Source: Maricaulis salignorans
GTDB taxonomy: Bacteria; Pseudomonadota; Alphaproteobacteria; Caulobacterales; Maricaulaceae
DNA length: 64,000 nucleotides
Assembly (NCBI RefSeq): GCF_900103475.1
Contig: NZ_FNHG01000007.1
Coordinates: 1 to 64,000 of the forward strand
Reading direction: 5' to 3'
Below, one piece after another: positions 54,760 through 63,620 of this stretch (position 1 is its first letter; each line of letters begins with the position of its first letter). A program made the translations under genes and the position numbers. The notes beneath the pieces were generated by a model that did no database searches, had not been told where the DNA came from, and saw nothing but the letters and a program-made list of their open reading frames with translations.

Positions 54760-55866
54760 CTAGAACAGGCTCGGCTGCACCGCCGTGCCAAGCGGCCGTT
54801 CAAAACCGGCAAAGTCGGGCACGGGCCGTGCGCCATCGAGGCCGCTTCGCTTCACTGCAGCGCGGAAGCGCGCCGCGATCAGTTCGGCATAGGGCCCGGT
54901 GCCGCGGCCGCGTGTGCCCCAGCTGGCATCATAATCCTTGCCGCCGCGCATCTGGCGCAGCAGTGACAGGACGCGTGCCGCGCTGTCGGGACGTTTATCG
55001 GCGAGCCAGTCACGGAACAGGTCCTTGATCTCCAATGGCAGGCGCAAGAGCACATAGCCGGCCCGGCGGGCTCCAGCGGCCGCTGCTGTGTCCAGAAGTG
55101 CCTCTATCTCGTGATCATTGAGACCGGGTATGACCGGCGCCATCATCACCGTCACCGGAATGCCGGCCTCGCTCAGCCCTTTGATGGTTTCCAGCCGCCG
55201 GTGCGGCGCGGCGGCGCGTGGCTCCAGATCCCGGGCCAGCTTGCGGTCCAGCGTGGTCAGCGAAATCGCGCCGGAAACAAGCCCGGCGCGGGCCATCGGC
55301 GCAAGAATGTCGAGATCGCGCAGCACCAGGGCCGATTTGGTGATGAAGCTGACGGGATGTTTGTAGCGGGCGAAAACCTTGAGAATCTCCCGCGTTGTCT
55401 CCAGCTTGCGCTCCAGCGGCTGCCAGGCATCGGTATTGGCCCCGATCATGATCGGGCGCGGCCGATAGCCCGGCTTGTTGAAGGCCGCTTCCAGCAGGGC
55501 GGCAGCATCGGGCTTGGAAAAGATCACGCTCTCAAAATCGAGCCCCGGCGAATAGCCGAGAAAGGCGTGGCTCGGCCGGGCATAGCAGTAGACACAGCCA
55601 TGCTCGCAACCGCGATAGGTATTGATCGACTGGTCGAAGGAAATATCTGGCGAATTATTGGTCGCGATGATCGAGCGCGAGGTGTCTTTCAGAACAATCG
55701 TCGCCAGCGTGGGCGGAGTCGCATCACCATCGCTCCAGCCATCATCGAAAGCCTCGCGGCTCGTCGCTTCGAACCGCCCGGAAAGGTTTGACCGAGCGCC
55801 TCGACCCCGGGGCGGCGGGGTCTGGATTGGGGCATTCAGGGCGTAGCCTCCTGGGCGCTCGGTCAT
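54760..55866 (-). CDS. PA0069-family radical SAM protein
   Basis: A 368-residue protein with the radical SAM cysteines CEHGCVYCYARP near residue 91. It resembles the PA0069/SPL-like family (related to DNA photoproduct lyase SplB), but members lack a proven substrate. A C-terminal part contains ARFRAAVKRSGLDG. The gene stands alone between rnhB and the uracil glycosylase gene, all on the minus strand. Confidence 0.9.
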   Translation of the reverse strand: MTERPGGYALNAPIQTPPPRGRGARSNLSGRFEATSREAFDDGWSDGDATPPTLATIVLKDTSRSIIATNNSPDISFDQSINTYRGCEHGCVYCYARPSHAFLGYSPGLDFESVIFSKPDAAALLEAAFNKPGYRPRPIMIGANTDAWQPLERKLETTREILKVFARYKHPVSFITKSALVLRDLDILAPMARAGLVSGAISLTTLDRKLARDLEPRAAAPHRRLETIKGLSEAGIPVTVMMAPVIPGLNDHEIEALLDTAAAAGARRAGYVLLRLPLEIKDLFRDWLADKRPDSAARVLSLLRQMRGGKDYDASWGTRGRGTGPYAELIAARFRAAVKRSGLDGARPVPDFAGFERPLGTAVQPSLF

Positions 55867-55970
55867 GCGAAAGAGTATGTCTCAGGCTCAGAACAAATCA
55901 AGAACAAAAAGTGCAATAGGGCGAGTTTTCCGCGTTCGTGAGCGAGGGAGGGCGTCTCATTGGCGCGGTG

Positions 55971-56798
55971 TCAGCCTTCCAGCCGCTTGGCCAGCATCAG
56001 CATGTCCTGCCAGACGAAGCGTTTTTCCGTCGGGCGGCGCAGCAGGTAGGCCGGGTGGAATGTGGGCAGGGCCGGGATGGTTGTGCCGGTTGGCTCGCCG
56101 GCAGCGTCGCGCAGCCGGTAATCGGCCCACTGGCCACGCAGTTTGGTGATGCTCTCGCTGGCCCCGAGCAGTGATTGCGCAGCAATGCCGCCGCCGAGAA
56201 CGAGGATGTCCGGCTTGATCAGCGCGATGTGTCGCTCGATGAAGGGCAGGCAGGTCGCGATCTCGTCCTGGGTCGGGCTGCGATTGCCCGGCGGGCGCCA
56301 ATTGATGACATTGGTCAGATAGAGCTGGTCCGGTGCCAGGCCGATTGAGGCGAAGATCCGGTCGAGCAGATGCCCGGCGGGACCGACAAAGGGCTGGCCC
56401 TCCATATCCTCGTCCCGGCCCGGCGCTTCGCCGATCATCATGATTTTTGCCGCCGGATTGCCGCGCGCAAACACGGTATTGCGCGCCGTATTGCGCAGCG
56501 GGCAGCCGTGAAATCCTTCAATCGCCGTGCGCAGGGCGTCCAGCGTGTCCGCCTTGCCCGCCAGTTCGCGGGCGCTCGGGCCCTCATTGCCGGCATCGCC
56601 AAAGCCGGCAGCCTTGGCCGAGGCCGCGGTTGCGGCTGCGGGGCGGCGCTCGCTGGCGCCGGTTTCCCTGGCGCCGGTCTGGGCCGGCGCGGCCTTCGGT
56701 GTCAGGGGCGCGCGCGGCCGTACGATCGGCTCATCCAGCGGAATCCCGGCATCCTCCCACCAGGCGAGCAATGCCTTGAGAGCTTTTTCGTCCTGCAC
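55971..56798 (-). CDS. uracil-DNA glycosylase, family-4-like, with reduced iron-sulfur ligands
   Basis: A 275-residue protein. Family 4/5 UDG hallmarks are visible: MIGEAPGRDEDMEGQPFVGPAG (uracil-binding region) and FHPAYLLRRP near the C-terminus. The N-terminal 90 residues are an Ala/Pro-rich linker. Family 4 enzymes have four cluster cysteines; here the first is Phe (FHGCPL), the third is Trp (INWRPPGN), and two remain (GCPL and ATCLPF). Thus a 4Fe-4S cluster is unlikely. I recall other alphaproteobacteria with this pattern. The start GTG 56798 has no good Shine-Dalgarno and is uncertain. Confidence 0.85.
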   Translation of the reverse strand: MQDEKALKALLAWWEDAGIPLDEPIVRPRAPLTPKAAPAQTGARETGASERRPAAATAASAKAAGFGDAGNEGPSARELAGKADTLDALRTAIEGFHGCPLRNTARNTVFARGNPAAKIMMIGEAPGRDEDMEGQPFVGPAGHLLDRIFASIGLAPDQLYLTNVINWRPPGNRSPTQDEIATCLPFIERHIALIKPDILVLGGGIAAQSLLGASESITKLRGQWADYRLRDAAGEPTGTTIPALPTFHPAYLLRRPTEKRFVWQDMLMLAKRLEG

Positions 56799-56827
56799 GG
56801 TAAGCGGAGAAGTGGAAATGGTCAGAC

Positions 56828-56846
56828 CTTACGTGAACGTCAACGT
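56828..56846. promoter_or_regulatory. LiuR-like operator: three ACGT cores at 6-base spacing
   Basis: CTTACGTGAACGTCAA (56828-56843) agrees closely with the LiuR (MerR family) box as I remember it, TTTACGTnAACGTnAA, and a third ACGT follows at 56843-56846. LiuR controls branched-chain amino acid degradation and ETF genes in alphaproteobacteria. The site is 118 bases upstream of the ETF-ubiquinone oxidoreductase gene. Confidence 0.5.
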
Positions 56847-56963
56847 CACAAAACTTCTGTCCCGGCGCGGCAAGCGCTGGAAGCGGGCGCAATCCTAAGC
56901 TATGACCGGATACCCGCAAGCCGGATATGTGTTGAATCCGAAGAGACAAGAGGTCGCCGCCCG

Positions 56964-58637
56964 ATGACTGATACCGCAATCGAACGCGAATCCATGGATT
57001 ATGACGTTGTCATCGTTGGGGGTGGGCCGGCTGGCCTGTCCGCTGCGATCCGTCTGAAACAGCTCGCGGCCGAAGCCGGGACCGAGGTCTCGATCGCCGT
57101 GCTGGAAAAGGGTGCCGAGATCGGTGCCCATATTCTCTCCGGCGCCGTGGTTGACCCGAAGGCGCTCAACGAGCTGCTGCCCGACTGGAAGAATATGGGC
57201 GCGCCGATCAATGACGCGGTGAAGGCCGATATATTCGAGATATTGGGCCATCACGGTTCGATCAGCCTGCCGACCATCTTCTTCCCGCCGCTGATGAGCA
57301 ATCATGGCTGTCACATTGTCTCGCTGGGGAATGTTTGCCGCTGGCTCGGCGAGCAGGCTGAAGCCCTCGGGGTCGAGATCTATCCCGGCTTCCCGGCCGC
57401 CTCGCTGGTCGAGGAAGGCGGTGTGATCAAGGGCGTGGTCACCGGTGATTTCGGAGTCGCGCGGGATGGTTCCCACAAGGATGGCTATCAGCCCGGCATG
57501 GAATTGCGCGGCAAATACACGCTGATCGGCGAGGGCGTGCGTGGTTCGCTGGCCAAGCAGTTGATCGAACGCTTCGACCTCTCCGCCGGCAAGGAGCCGC
57601 AGAAATTCGGCATCGGCCTGAAAGAACTGTGGCGCGTGAAGCCGGAGAACCACAAGCCCGGCATGGTGAAACACACCATGGGCTGGCCGCTCGACGGCAA
57701 GACCGGCGGTGGCTCCTTCATGTATCACTATGGCGAGAACCTGGTCTCGATCGGTTTCGTCGTTCACCTCAATTACAAGAATCCCTATCTCTCGCCCTTC
57801 GAGGAATTCCAGCGTCTCAAGACGCACCCCGCGATCAGCGATATTCTCAAGGGCGGCGAACGCCTGTCCTATGGCGCCCGTGCCATCACCGAGGGTGGTT
57901 ATCAATCGGTGCCGAAACTCGCCTTCCCGGGCGGCGCGCTGATTGGCTGTTCGGCCGGCTTCGTCAATGTGCCGCGCATCAAGGGCAGCCATAACGCCAT
58001 GAAGACCGGCATGCTGGCTGCGGAAGCCGCCTTTGCCGCGATCCAGTCGGGCCGCGCCCATGATGAGCTCGTCGAATACCAGAGCGCCTACGAGAATTCC
58101 TGGGTCGCACGTGACCTCAAGCGCGTTCGCAATGTCAAACCGCTCTGGTCAAAATTCGGCACCCTGTTTGGCGTCATGTTTGGCGGTATCGATATGTGGT
58201 GCAACACGCTGTTTGGCGGCTGGTCACCCTTCGGCACGATGGGGCATGGCAAGAGTGATGCGGCCAGTCTCGAGCCGGCTGCGCAGCACAAGCCGATCGC
58301 CTACCCCAAACCCGATGGTGTGCTGACCTTCGACCGCCTGTCCTCGGTCTTCATCTCCAACACCAATCATGAGGAGGACCAGCCGGTTCACCTCAAGGTC
58401 GCCGATCTGGCGCTGCAGACGGCTTCGGAGCTGGAGGAATTCGCCGGCCCGTCGACCCGTTATTGCCCGGCGGGCGTCTATGAGTGGATCAAGGATGAGA
58501 CCAGCGGCGAGGAGCGTTTCCAGATCAACGCCCAGAACTGCGTCCACTGCAAGACCTGCGACATCAAGGACCCGAACCAGAATATCAACTGGACGACGCC
58601 CGAGGGCGGTGGTGGCCCGATGTACGCCAATATGTAG
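56964..58637 (+). CDS. electron transfer flavoprotein-ubiquinone oxidoreductase
   Basis: A 557-residue inner-membrane-associated flavoprotein that passes electrons from ETF (fatty acid and amino acid dehydrogenation) to ubiquinone. The FAD site VVIVGGGPAGLSAAIRL begins at about residue 14. The 4Fe-4S ferredoxin-like C-terminus has CPAGVYEW and NCVHCKTCDIKDPNQNINW. Length is normal. Although the frame is open well upstream, ATG 56964 gives the family start. Confidence 0.97.
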   Translation: MTDTAIERESMDYDVVIVGGGPAGLSAAIRLKQLAAEAGTEVSIAVLEKGAEIGAHILSGAVVDPKALNELLPDWKNMGAPINDAVKADIFEILGHHGSISLPTIFFPPLMSNHGCHIVSLGNVCRWLGEQAEALGVEIYPGFPAASLVEEGGVIKGVVTGDFGVARDGSHKDGYQPGMELRGKYTLIGEGVRGSLAKQLIERFDLSAGKEPQKFGIGLKELWRVKPENHKPGMVKHTMGWPLDGKTGGGSFMYHYGENLVSIGFVVHLNYKNPYLSPFEEFQRLKTHPAISDILKGGERLSYGARAITEGGYQSVPKLAFPGGALIGCSAGFVNVPRIKGSHNAMKTGMLAAEAAFAAIQSGRAHDELVEYQSAYENSWVARDLKRVRNVKPLWSKFGTLFGVMFGGIDMWCNTLFGGWSPFGTMGHGKSDAASLEPAAQHKPIAYPKPDGVLTFDRLSSVFISNTNHEEDQPVHLKVADLALQTASELEEFAGPSTRYCPAGVYEWIKDETSGEERFQINAQNCVHCKTCDIKDPNQNINWTTPEGGGGPMYANM

Positions 58638-58650
58638 GCCACAAGTGTTG

Positions 58651-58668
58651 GGCCCTTGCACGAGGGCC
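58651..58668 (+). terminator. weak hairpin after ETF-QO
   Basis: GGCCCT-tgcacg-AGGGCC forms a 6-bp stem 13 bases after the ETF-QO stop, without T-run, just ahead of the next gene. A terminator role is doubtful. Confidence 0.25.
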
Positions 58669-58690
58669 TGCGGAGAGCGAGCATGACGCC

Positions 58691-60382
58691 ATGATCAAAA
58701 CCTTGCGCGTCCTGCCGCTTTTTCTTGCCGTTTTCGCGATGGCATCCTGTGCCACAACGCCCGATGACGAGTCGACGGCCTACGGGGCCTTCCTGGCGGC
58801 ACGTCATGCCGGGGTGAACCGGGATGCCCAGCGCGCTGCCGATTATTATGCCGAAGCGCTGCGCCTGATGCCCGGCGATGTGGTCCTGACGGATCGCGCC
58901 TATATCACGGCAATCCTGGCCGGTGAGATGGAGCGCGCCGTGCCCCTGGCGATGGCCAGTACGGCATCCGGCGATCCGAGCCGGCTGGCCGGCCTCTACC
59001 TGGTCGCCGACCAGATCCATGCCCGCCGTTACGCGCAAGCGCTCGACACGCTGCACAATGCACCCGACTACGGCCCGTTCAACACTTTCCTTGCCCAGAT
59101 CTGGACCCAGTGGGCCCTGCTGGGCAGCGGGGCTGCCGATGAGGCGCTGAGCGGTGCCGAAAACCTGGCGGCGCCGGGTTTCCTCTCCCCTTTCATCCCG
59201 ATCCATCGCGCCATGCTGTTCGAGGCCGCTGACCGGATTGAGGACGCAGACGGCGCCTATCAGGCGGCGGTTTTTGCCTCGCCTTTCCCGCGCATGGCGA
59301 CGGAGCTCTATGGCAGTTTCCTCGAGCGGCAAGGCCGGCCCGACGATGCCACCGCACTCTACCAGGCATATCTTGAGGGCAATCCGCTCGATGCCACGAT
59401 CCGCCTCGCAATTGACCGCGCCAGCACTCGCGGCCGCGCGCCACGGCGCCCGAGCGTGGCGCAATTTGCCGCCCGTTCGGCCTTCGGACCGGCGGCGAGC
59501 CTGGCGGCGCAGGCGGATATCGACCTGGCCGTCATCTATCTGCGTATGTTGCAGCGGCTCGATCCGGACGAGGCCTCAATCCGCGTCATGCTCGGCGAAA
59601 CCCTGCAGCGCATCAACCTGCCCGAACTGGCCCTGGTGGAATATGCCGCGGTTCCGGCGGGTCCGTTCCGGACCTCCGCGGAGATTGACCGGATCTGGCT
59701 GATGGCGCGGCTCGGCAATCTGGACCCGGCGACCGCGTCGGCGCAGCAACTGGTTGAGCAGACCGGCGAAACCGAAGCGCGCCTGATCCTGGCCGATCTG
59801 TTGCGGGTGCAGAACCGGTGCGGCGAGGCTGCCGAACTCTATCGCGGCGTTATTGTTGATCGGCATGCGGCGGGCCAGCCCGACGACTGGCGCCATTATT
59901 ATTTCCGCGCCGCCTGTCTGTATGGCGATGAGGACTGGGCGGTCGCGGAGGCGGCCTATCTTGAGGCCCTCGAAGTGGCTCCGAATGAGCCGCAAATTCT
60001 CAATGATCTTGGATATTTGTGGATTGATCACGGGGTCAATATCTCGCGCGCCTTTGACATGGTGTCACGCGCTGCCGAGCTGGAGCCGGAACAGGGCAAT
60101 ATCATCGACAGCCTCGGCTGGGCGCATTATCGGCTGGGCCAATACGAGGCCGCGGTCAGCGAGCTGGAGCGTGCCGCAGCGCTCGATCCGGGCAATGCGA
60201 CAATCAATTACCATCTCGGCGATGCCTATTGGCAGGTCGGACGCCGGCTTGAAGCGGGTTTCCAGTGGCGCCGGACGCTCGATCTCGAGCCCGACGACAC
60301 TGAGCGGGAAGGCCTCGCTGTGCGCCTGCAATCGGGTGTGCCTGCTGGCGACTCCGTTCCGATCGAGGTCGATAACCCGTGA
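58691..60382 (+). CDS. tetratricopeptide repeat lipoprotein
   Basis: A 563-residue protein with lipobox MASC (Cys20) and many TPR-like helix pairs throughout; clear examples are AADYYAEALRLMPGD near 50, ALEVAPNEPQILNDLGYLW near 430 and YEAAVSELERAAALDPGNAT near 485. TPR lipoproteins serve as scaffolds for envelope complexes. The particular partner is unknown. Its stop overlaps the ispE GTG start by four bases, so the pair is likely coupled. Confidence 0.88.
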   Translation: MIKTLRVLPLFLAVFAMASCATTPDDESTAYGAFLAARHAGVNRDAQRAADYYAEALRLMPGDVVLTDRAYITAILAGEMERAVPLAMASTASGDPSRLAGLYLVADQIHARRYAQALDTLHNAPDYGPFNTFLAQIWTQWALLGSGAADEALSGAENLAAPGFLSPFIPIHRAMLFEAADRIEDADGAYQAAVFASPFPRMATELYGSFLERQGRPDDATALYQAYLEGNPLDATIRLAIDRASTRGRAPRRPSVAQFAARSAFGPAASLAAQADIDLAVIYLRMLQRLDPDEASIRVMLGETLQRINLPELALVEYAAVPAGPFRTSAEIDRIWLMARLGNLDPATASAQQLVEQTGETEARLILADLLRVQNRCGEAAELYRGVIVDRHAAGQPDDWRHYYFRAACLYGDEDWAVAEAAYLEALEVAPNEPQILNDLGYLWIDHGVNISRAFDMVSRAAELEPEQGNIIDSLGWAHYRLGQYEAAVSELERAAALDPGNATINYHLGDAYWQVGRRLEAGFQWRRTLDLEPDDTEREGLAVRLQSGVPAGDSVPIEVDNP

Positions 60383-61251
60383 CTGGCAGCGATATCGTCG
60401 AACGCGCCGCGGCCAAGGTCAATCTGACCCTGCGGGTCGGGCGCGCGCGTGCGGACGGCTATCATCCGCTCGACAGCCTCGTCCTGTTTGCCGATTGGGG
60501 CGATGCGATCAGTGTACAGGCGGCTCCCGGACTGACGCTCACGATGTCCGGCGAGGCTTCGCGGGCCTTGGCGAGCGAGCCATCCAATCTGGTTCTGCGC
60601 GCTGCCCGGGCCTTGCAGGTCACGGCCGGACTGCAGACCGGGGCGGCGATCCATCTGGAAAAACTGATCCCGGTTTCGGCCGGTCTCGGCGGCGGTTCGG
60701 CCGATGCGGCGGCTACATTGCGGGCGCTGAACCGGCTTTGGCGATTGGACTGGCCGACCGAAAAGCTGGCGCAGCTGGCGCTTGAACTGGGGGCGGATGT
60801 GCCCGCCTGCCTGTATTCACGGCCCCTGAGAATGCGCGGAATTGGTGAATGGATTGAGATGCTTGGCGATGTTCCGCCGCTTTTCGCGGTGATCGTCAAC
60901 GCCGGAATCCCGGTCTCGACTGCAGATGTTTTCAAGGCCTTCGATGCCGGTGATCCGCAGCCCCTGATCGAGTCTGCGCCCGATCTGGACGCCTTGCCTG
61001 ACTGGCTTGCCGGCGAGCCCAATGATTTGCAATCGGCGGCGATTTCTGTGGCGCCGGATATCGCCCGGACGCTGGAATTGATCGCCGCGACGGGCCGGCC
61101 GAGCCTGGTGCGTATGTCCGGGTCCGGGGCCAGTTGTTTCGGGCTTTACAACAGCTTGTATGAAGCGATGCAGGCGGCTGGCCTGTTGCGGGCGGCGCTT
61201 CCGGACTGGACGATTGTGCCGGCGCGGCTGGGGGAGGGTGGTGATGCGTGA
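60379..61251 (+). CDS. ispE: 4-diphosphocytidyl-2-C-methyl-D-erythritol kinase
   Basis: A 290-residue GHMP kinase of the MEP isoprenoid pathway. The N-terminal AKVNLTLRVGRARADGYHPL contains the substrate Lys and His; the ATP-binding motif is PVSAGLGGGSADAAATL. Near the C-terminus MSGSGASCFGL completes the GHMP set. GTG start 60379 overlaps the upstream stop (GTGA). IspH for a later step is at 33957. Confidence 0.96.
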   Translation: MTGSDIVERAAAKVNLTLRVGRARADGYHPLDSLVLFADWGDAISVQAAPGLTLTMSGEASRALASEPSNLVLRAARALQVTAGLQTGAAIHLEKLIPVSAGLGGGSADAAATLRALNRLWRLDWPTEKLAQLALELGADVPACLYSRPLRMRGIGEWIEMLGDVPPLFAVIVNAGIPVSTADVFKAFDAGDPQPLIESAPDLDALPDWLAGEPNDLQSAAISVAPDIARTLELIAATGRPSLVRMSGSGASCFGLYNSLYEAMQAAGLLRAALPDWTIVPARLGEGGDA

Positions 61252-62254
61252 AATCCTGCCCCTGATTGCGGCCTTTGCGACGGCATTGCTGCTCGGCTGG
61301 GCGATGCGGCGGGCGGGGATTATTGACCGTCCCAATGCGCGTTCCAATCATGAGCGGCCGACACCGCGTGGTGGTGGATTGGGGATTTTGGCGGGGTTTT
61401 TCATAGCCTTGGCCCTGATGCCACAGACTTCACCGGCGAGCGGAGCGATGCTGGCGGGGTTGGCCCTGTGCGGGGGTGTTGCCGGTCTGATCGGGCTGCT
61501 CGACGATCTTTTCACCCTGTCGGAAACGCTCAAATTCATCATTCTGGCCGCCGTCAGCCTTGCCCTGGCAGGGATTGCCGGACCTGTCCTGCACCTTGCC
61601 GTAAGCCTGCCATGGATTATCGGTCTGGCTGGCACTGGCCTATGGGTGTTTACCTGCAGCAATGCCGTAAACTTCATGGATGGCTCGGACGGGCTGATTG
61701 CCGCCTGCCTGATCCCGGCCTGCCTCGTGCTCGCAACGGCTGGCGGCGGTGATATTGCGATGGCCAGCCTGGCGCTGGCCGCGGCCCTGGCCGGGTTTGC
61801 CGTCTGGAATGCGCCGCTGCTGCGGGCGCGCGGGACGCTGTTCGCCGGCGATGCCGGTGCGCTGGGGGCCTCGGTCCTGTTCGCCGGGCTGGCGCTGCGC
61901 TGGGCGGCGACGGGGCCGGACGGAACGGTGTGGCTGGCCGCGCTGCTGATCCTGCCCCTGCTCGGCGATGTCCTGTTGACGATGGCGGCGCGGGCCCGGG
62001 CCGGACGCCGCCTGTTCGCCCCGCACCGGGCGCATGCCTATCAACTTCTGATCCGGATGGGCTGGAGCCATCGGCGTGTGGCGGCCATGTGGGCCGCGCT
62101 GAGCCTGGCCTGCGGCGCGCTGGTTCTGGTCGGCGCCGCTGGGCCGGAGGGGTTGAAAATTGGCGTCTTCGTGATCGGTGTGGCCGGCTTCACGATTATC
62201 CATCGCATCGTGCGCAAGCGCGCCGCTGCGGCCGGTGAGGACATCACCCGATAA
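61244..62254 (+). CDS. undecaprenyl-phosphate sugar-1-phosphate transferase (WecA/MraY-like glycosyltransferase family 4)
   Basis: A 336-residue polytopic membrane enzyme transferring a sugar-1-phosphate to undecaprenyl phosphate, the first step of an O-antigen, polysaccharide or glycan pathway. Motifs are IIDRPNARSNHERPTPRGGG, the Asp pair LIGLLDDLF, NFMDGSDGLIA, FAGDAGALG and HRAHAYQLLIRMGWSH. The sugar specificity is not determined. GGGGGAGG precedes ATG 61244, and the start overlaps the ispE end by 8 bases. Confidence 0.93.
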   Translation: MREILPLIAAFATALLLGWAMRRAGIIDRPNARSNHERPTPRGGGLGILAGFFIALALMPQTSPASGAMLAGLALCGGVAGLIGLLDDLFTLSETLKFIILAAVSLALAGIAGPVLHLAVSLPWIIGLAGTGLWVFTCSNAVNFMDGSDGLIAACLIPACLVLATAGGGDIAMASLALAAALAGFAVWNAPLLRARGTLFAGDAGALGASVLFAGLALRWAATGPDGTVWLAALLILPLLGDVLLTMAARARAGRRLFAPHRAHAYQLLIRMGWSHRRVAAMWAALSLACGALVLVGAAGPEGLKIGVFVIGVAGFTIIHRIVRKRAAAAGEDITR

Positions 62255-62262
62255 GCTGAAAA

Positions 62263-63294
62263 TCAGTGGGCGCGGGTGACGACGAAGCTGGCCAGCGCTT
62301 CCAGGGCGAGGCGCCATTCATTGGCCGGGAAGATCGCGAGCGCCTGGCGCGCCTTGGCGGCCCGGTTATGGGCCGCTTCAATGGTCGCCTCGATGGCCTT
62401 GTGTTCGCGCATATAGGCCAGGGCGGTCTCGAAATCGCCGTCGTGCTGGTCGAGCTGACCGATCACCCGATCCCAGAAAGCGCGCTGTTCGTCATCGGCG
62501 GAGAGTATGCTCAGTGCGACGGGCAGGGTCACCTTGCCTTCGCGGAAATCATCGCCGACCGATTTGCCCAGCTTGGCCGCGGCGCCGTCATAATCAAGCG
62601 CATCATCGACCAGCTGGAAGGCGAGGCCGAGTTCGCGGCCATAGGTTTCCAGCGCCTTTTCCTCGACGATGGGCCGGGCCGCGACAATGCCGGCGACCTG
62701 GGCGGCGGCGGCGAACAGGGCGGCGGTCTTGGCGTCGATGATCTCGAGATAGGTTTCAACCGAAACGCCGGTATCCTTGACGGCGGCGAGCTGGCGCACT
62801 TCGCCTTCGGCAATCGTCGAGGCGGCGGCGGAGAGCACGCCGAGTGCTTTCATCGAGCCGGCTTCGACCATCAGGGAGAAGGAGCGCGCAAACAGGAAAT
62901 CACCGACCAGTACGCTCGAGGCATTGCCCCAGACCAGATTGGCAGCAGCCTTGCCGCGCCGCATGCCGCTCTCATCGACGACATCATCATGCAGCAGGGT
63001 GGCGGTGTGGATGAATTCAACAGCGGCGGCGAGCTTGATCGGCGCCTCGTCGCGGCAGCCAATCATATTGGCCGCGGCAATCGTGATCATCGGGCGCACG
63101 CGTTTGCCGCCGGCCTCGATCAGATAACGCGCTAGTTCGGGGATCAGGGTCACATGGCTCTGCAGACGATCGAGAATCAGCGCATCGACCCGGCGCATAT
63201 CGTCGAAAGCGAGCGTGGCGAGGCGCTCGGCGGCGTTAAGCTCTGCCGGTTCGGGCATGGGAGCCGTCGCTTTCACTTTCACAATGCTGTCCAC
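62263..63294 (-). CDS. all-trans polyprenyl diphosphate synthase (ubiquinone side chain, IspB-like)
   Basis: A 343-residue prenyltransferase making the long polyprenyl chain. The first Asp-rich motif is LLHDDVVDESGMRRGK and the second is QLVDDALDYDG; AGGKRVRPM is the conserved substrate-binding block. The chain is likely C40 to C50; the sequence does not settle it. The start is uncertain: GTG 63294 or ATG 63258. It is convergent with the sugar transferase gene and divergent from DUF2007. Confidence 0.93.
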   Translation of the reverse strand: MDSIVKVKATAPMPEPAELNAAERLATLAFDDMRRVDALILDRLQSHVTLIPELARYLIEAGGKRVRPMITIAAANMIGCRDEAPIKLAAAVEFIHTATLLHDDVVDESGMRRGKAAANLVWGNASSVLVGDFLFARSFSLMVEAGSMKALGVLSAAASTIAEGEVRQLAAVKDTGVSVETYLEIIDAKTAALFAAAAQVAGIVAARPIVEEKALETYGRELGLAFQLVDDALDYDGAAAKLGKSVGDDFREGKVTLPVALSILSADDEQRAFWDRVIGQLDQHDGDFETALAYMREHKAIEATIEAAHNRAAKARQALAIFPANEWRLALEALASFVVTRAH

Positions 63295-63404
63295 GCCTGG
63301 AGTTTCCCTTGAAGCTCGTAGAAACCTGATGACAATAGAAATCCCCGCCATGCCCGGCAAGCGGCCTTGTCGGTGGCAATTCAGCACAGGAGTTCGTGCC
63401 CGAT

Positions 63405-63620
63405 ATGAAAGAGGTCCTGAGAACCAATGATCCGGTGCGGCTGTCCTACGCGCAAAGCCTGCTGAATGATGCGGGAATTGAGGGGGTTGTGCTCGATGAA
63501 GGCATGTCGACCCTGTATGGAGGCGGTCTGCCTTTCATCAAGCGGCGGCTGATGGTGGTCGATGAAGACGAGGCCGAGGCGCTGCGTTTGCTCGCCGAAG
63601 CCTTGCCGGAGGAAGAATGA
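63405..63620 (+). CDS. DUF2007 family protein
   Basis: A 71-residue protein starting MKEVLRTNDPVRLSYAQSLL, the family pattern, with LDEGMS and RLMVVDEDEAEALRLLAEAL following. The fold is a small ferredoxin-like domain; the role is unknown (sometimes labelled a signal transduction protein). ATG 63405 is preferred; GTG 63396 is closer to AGGAG but would be only 3 bases away. Its stop overlaps the next start (ATGA). Confidence 0.88.
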   Translation: MKEVLRTNDPVRLSYAQSLLNDAGIEGVVLDEGMSTLYGGGLPFIKRRLMVVDEDEAEALRLLAEALPEEE

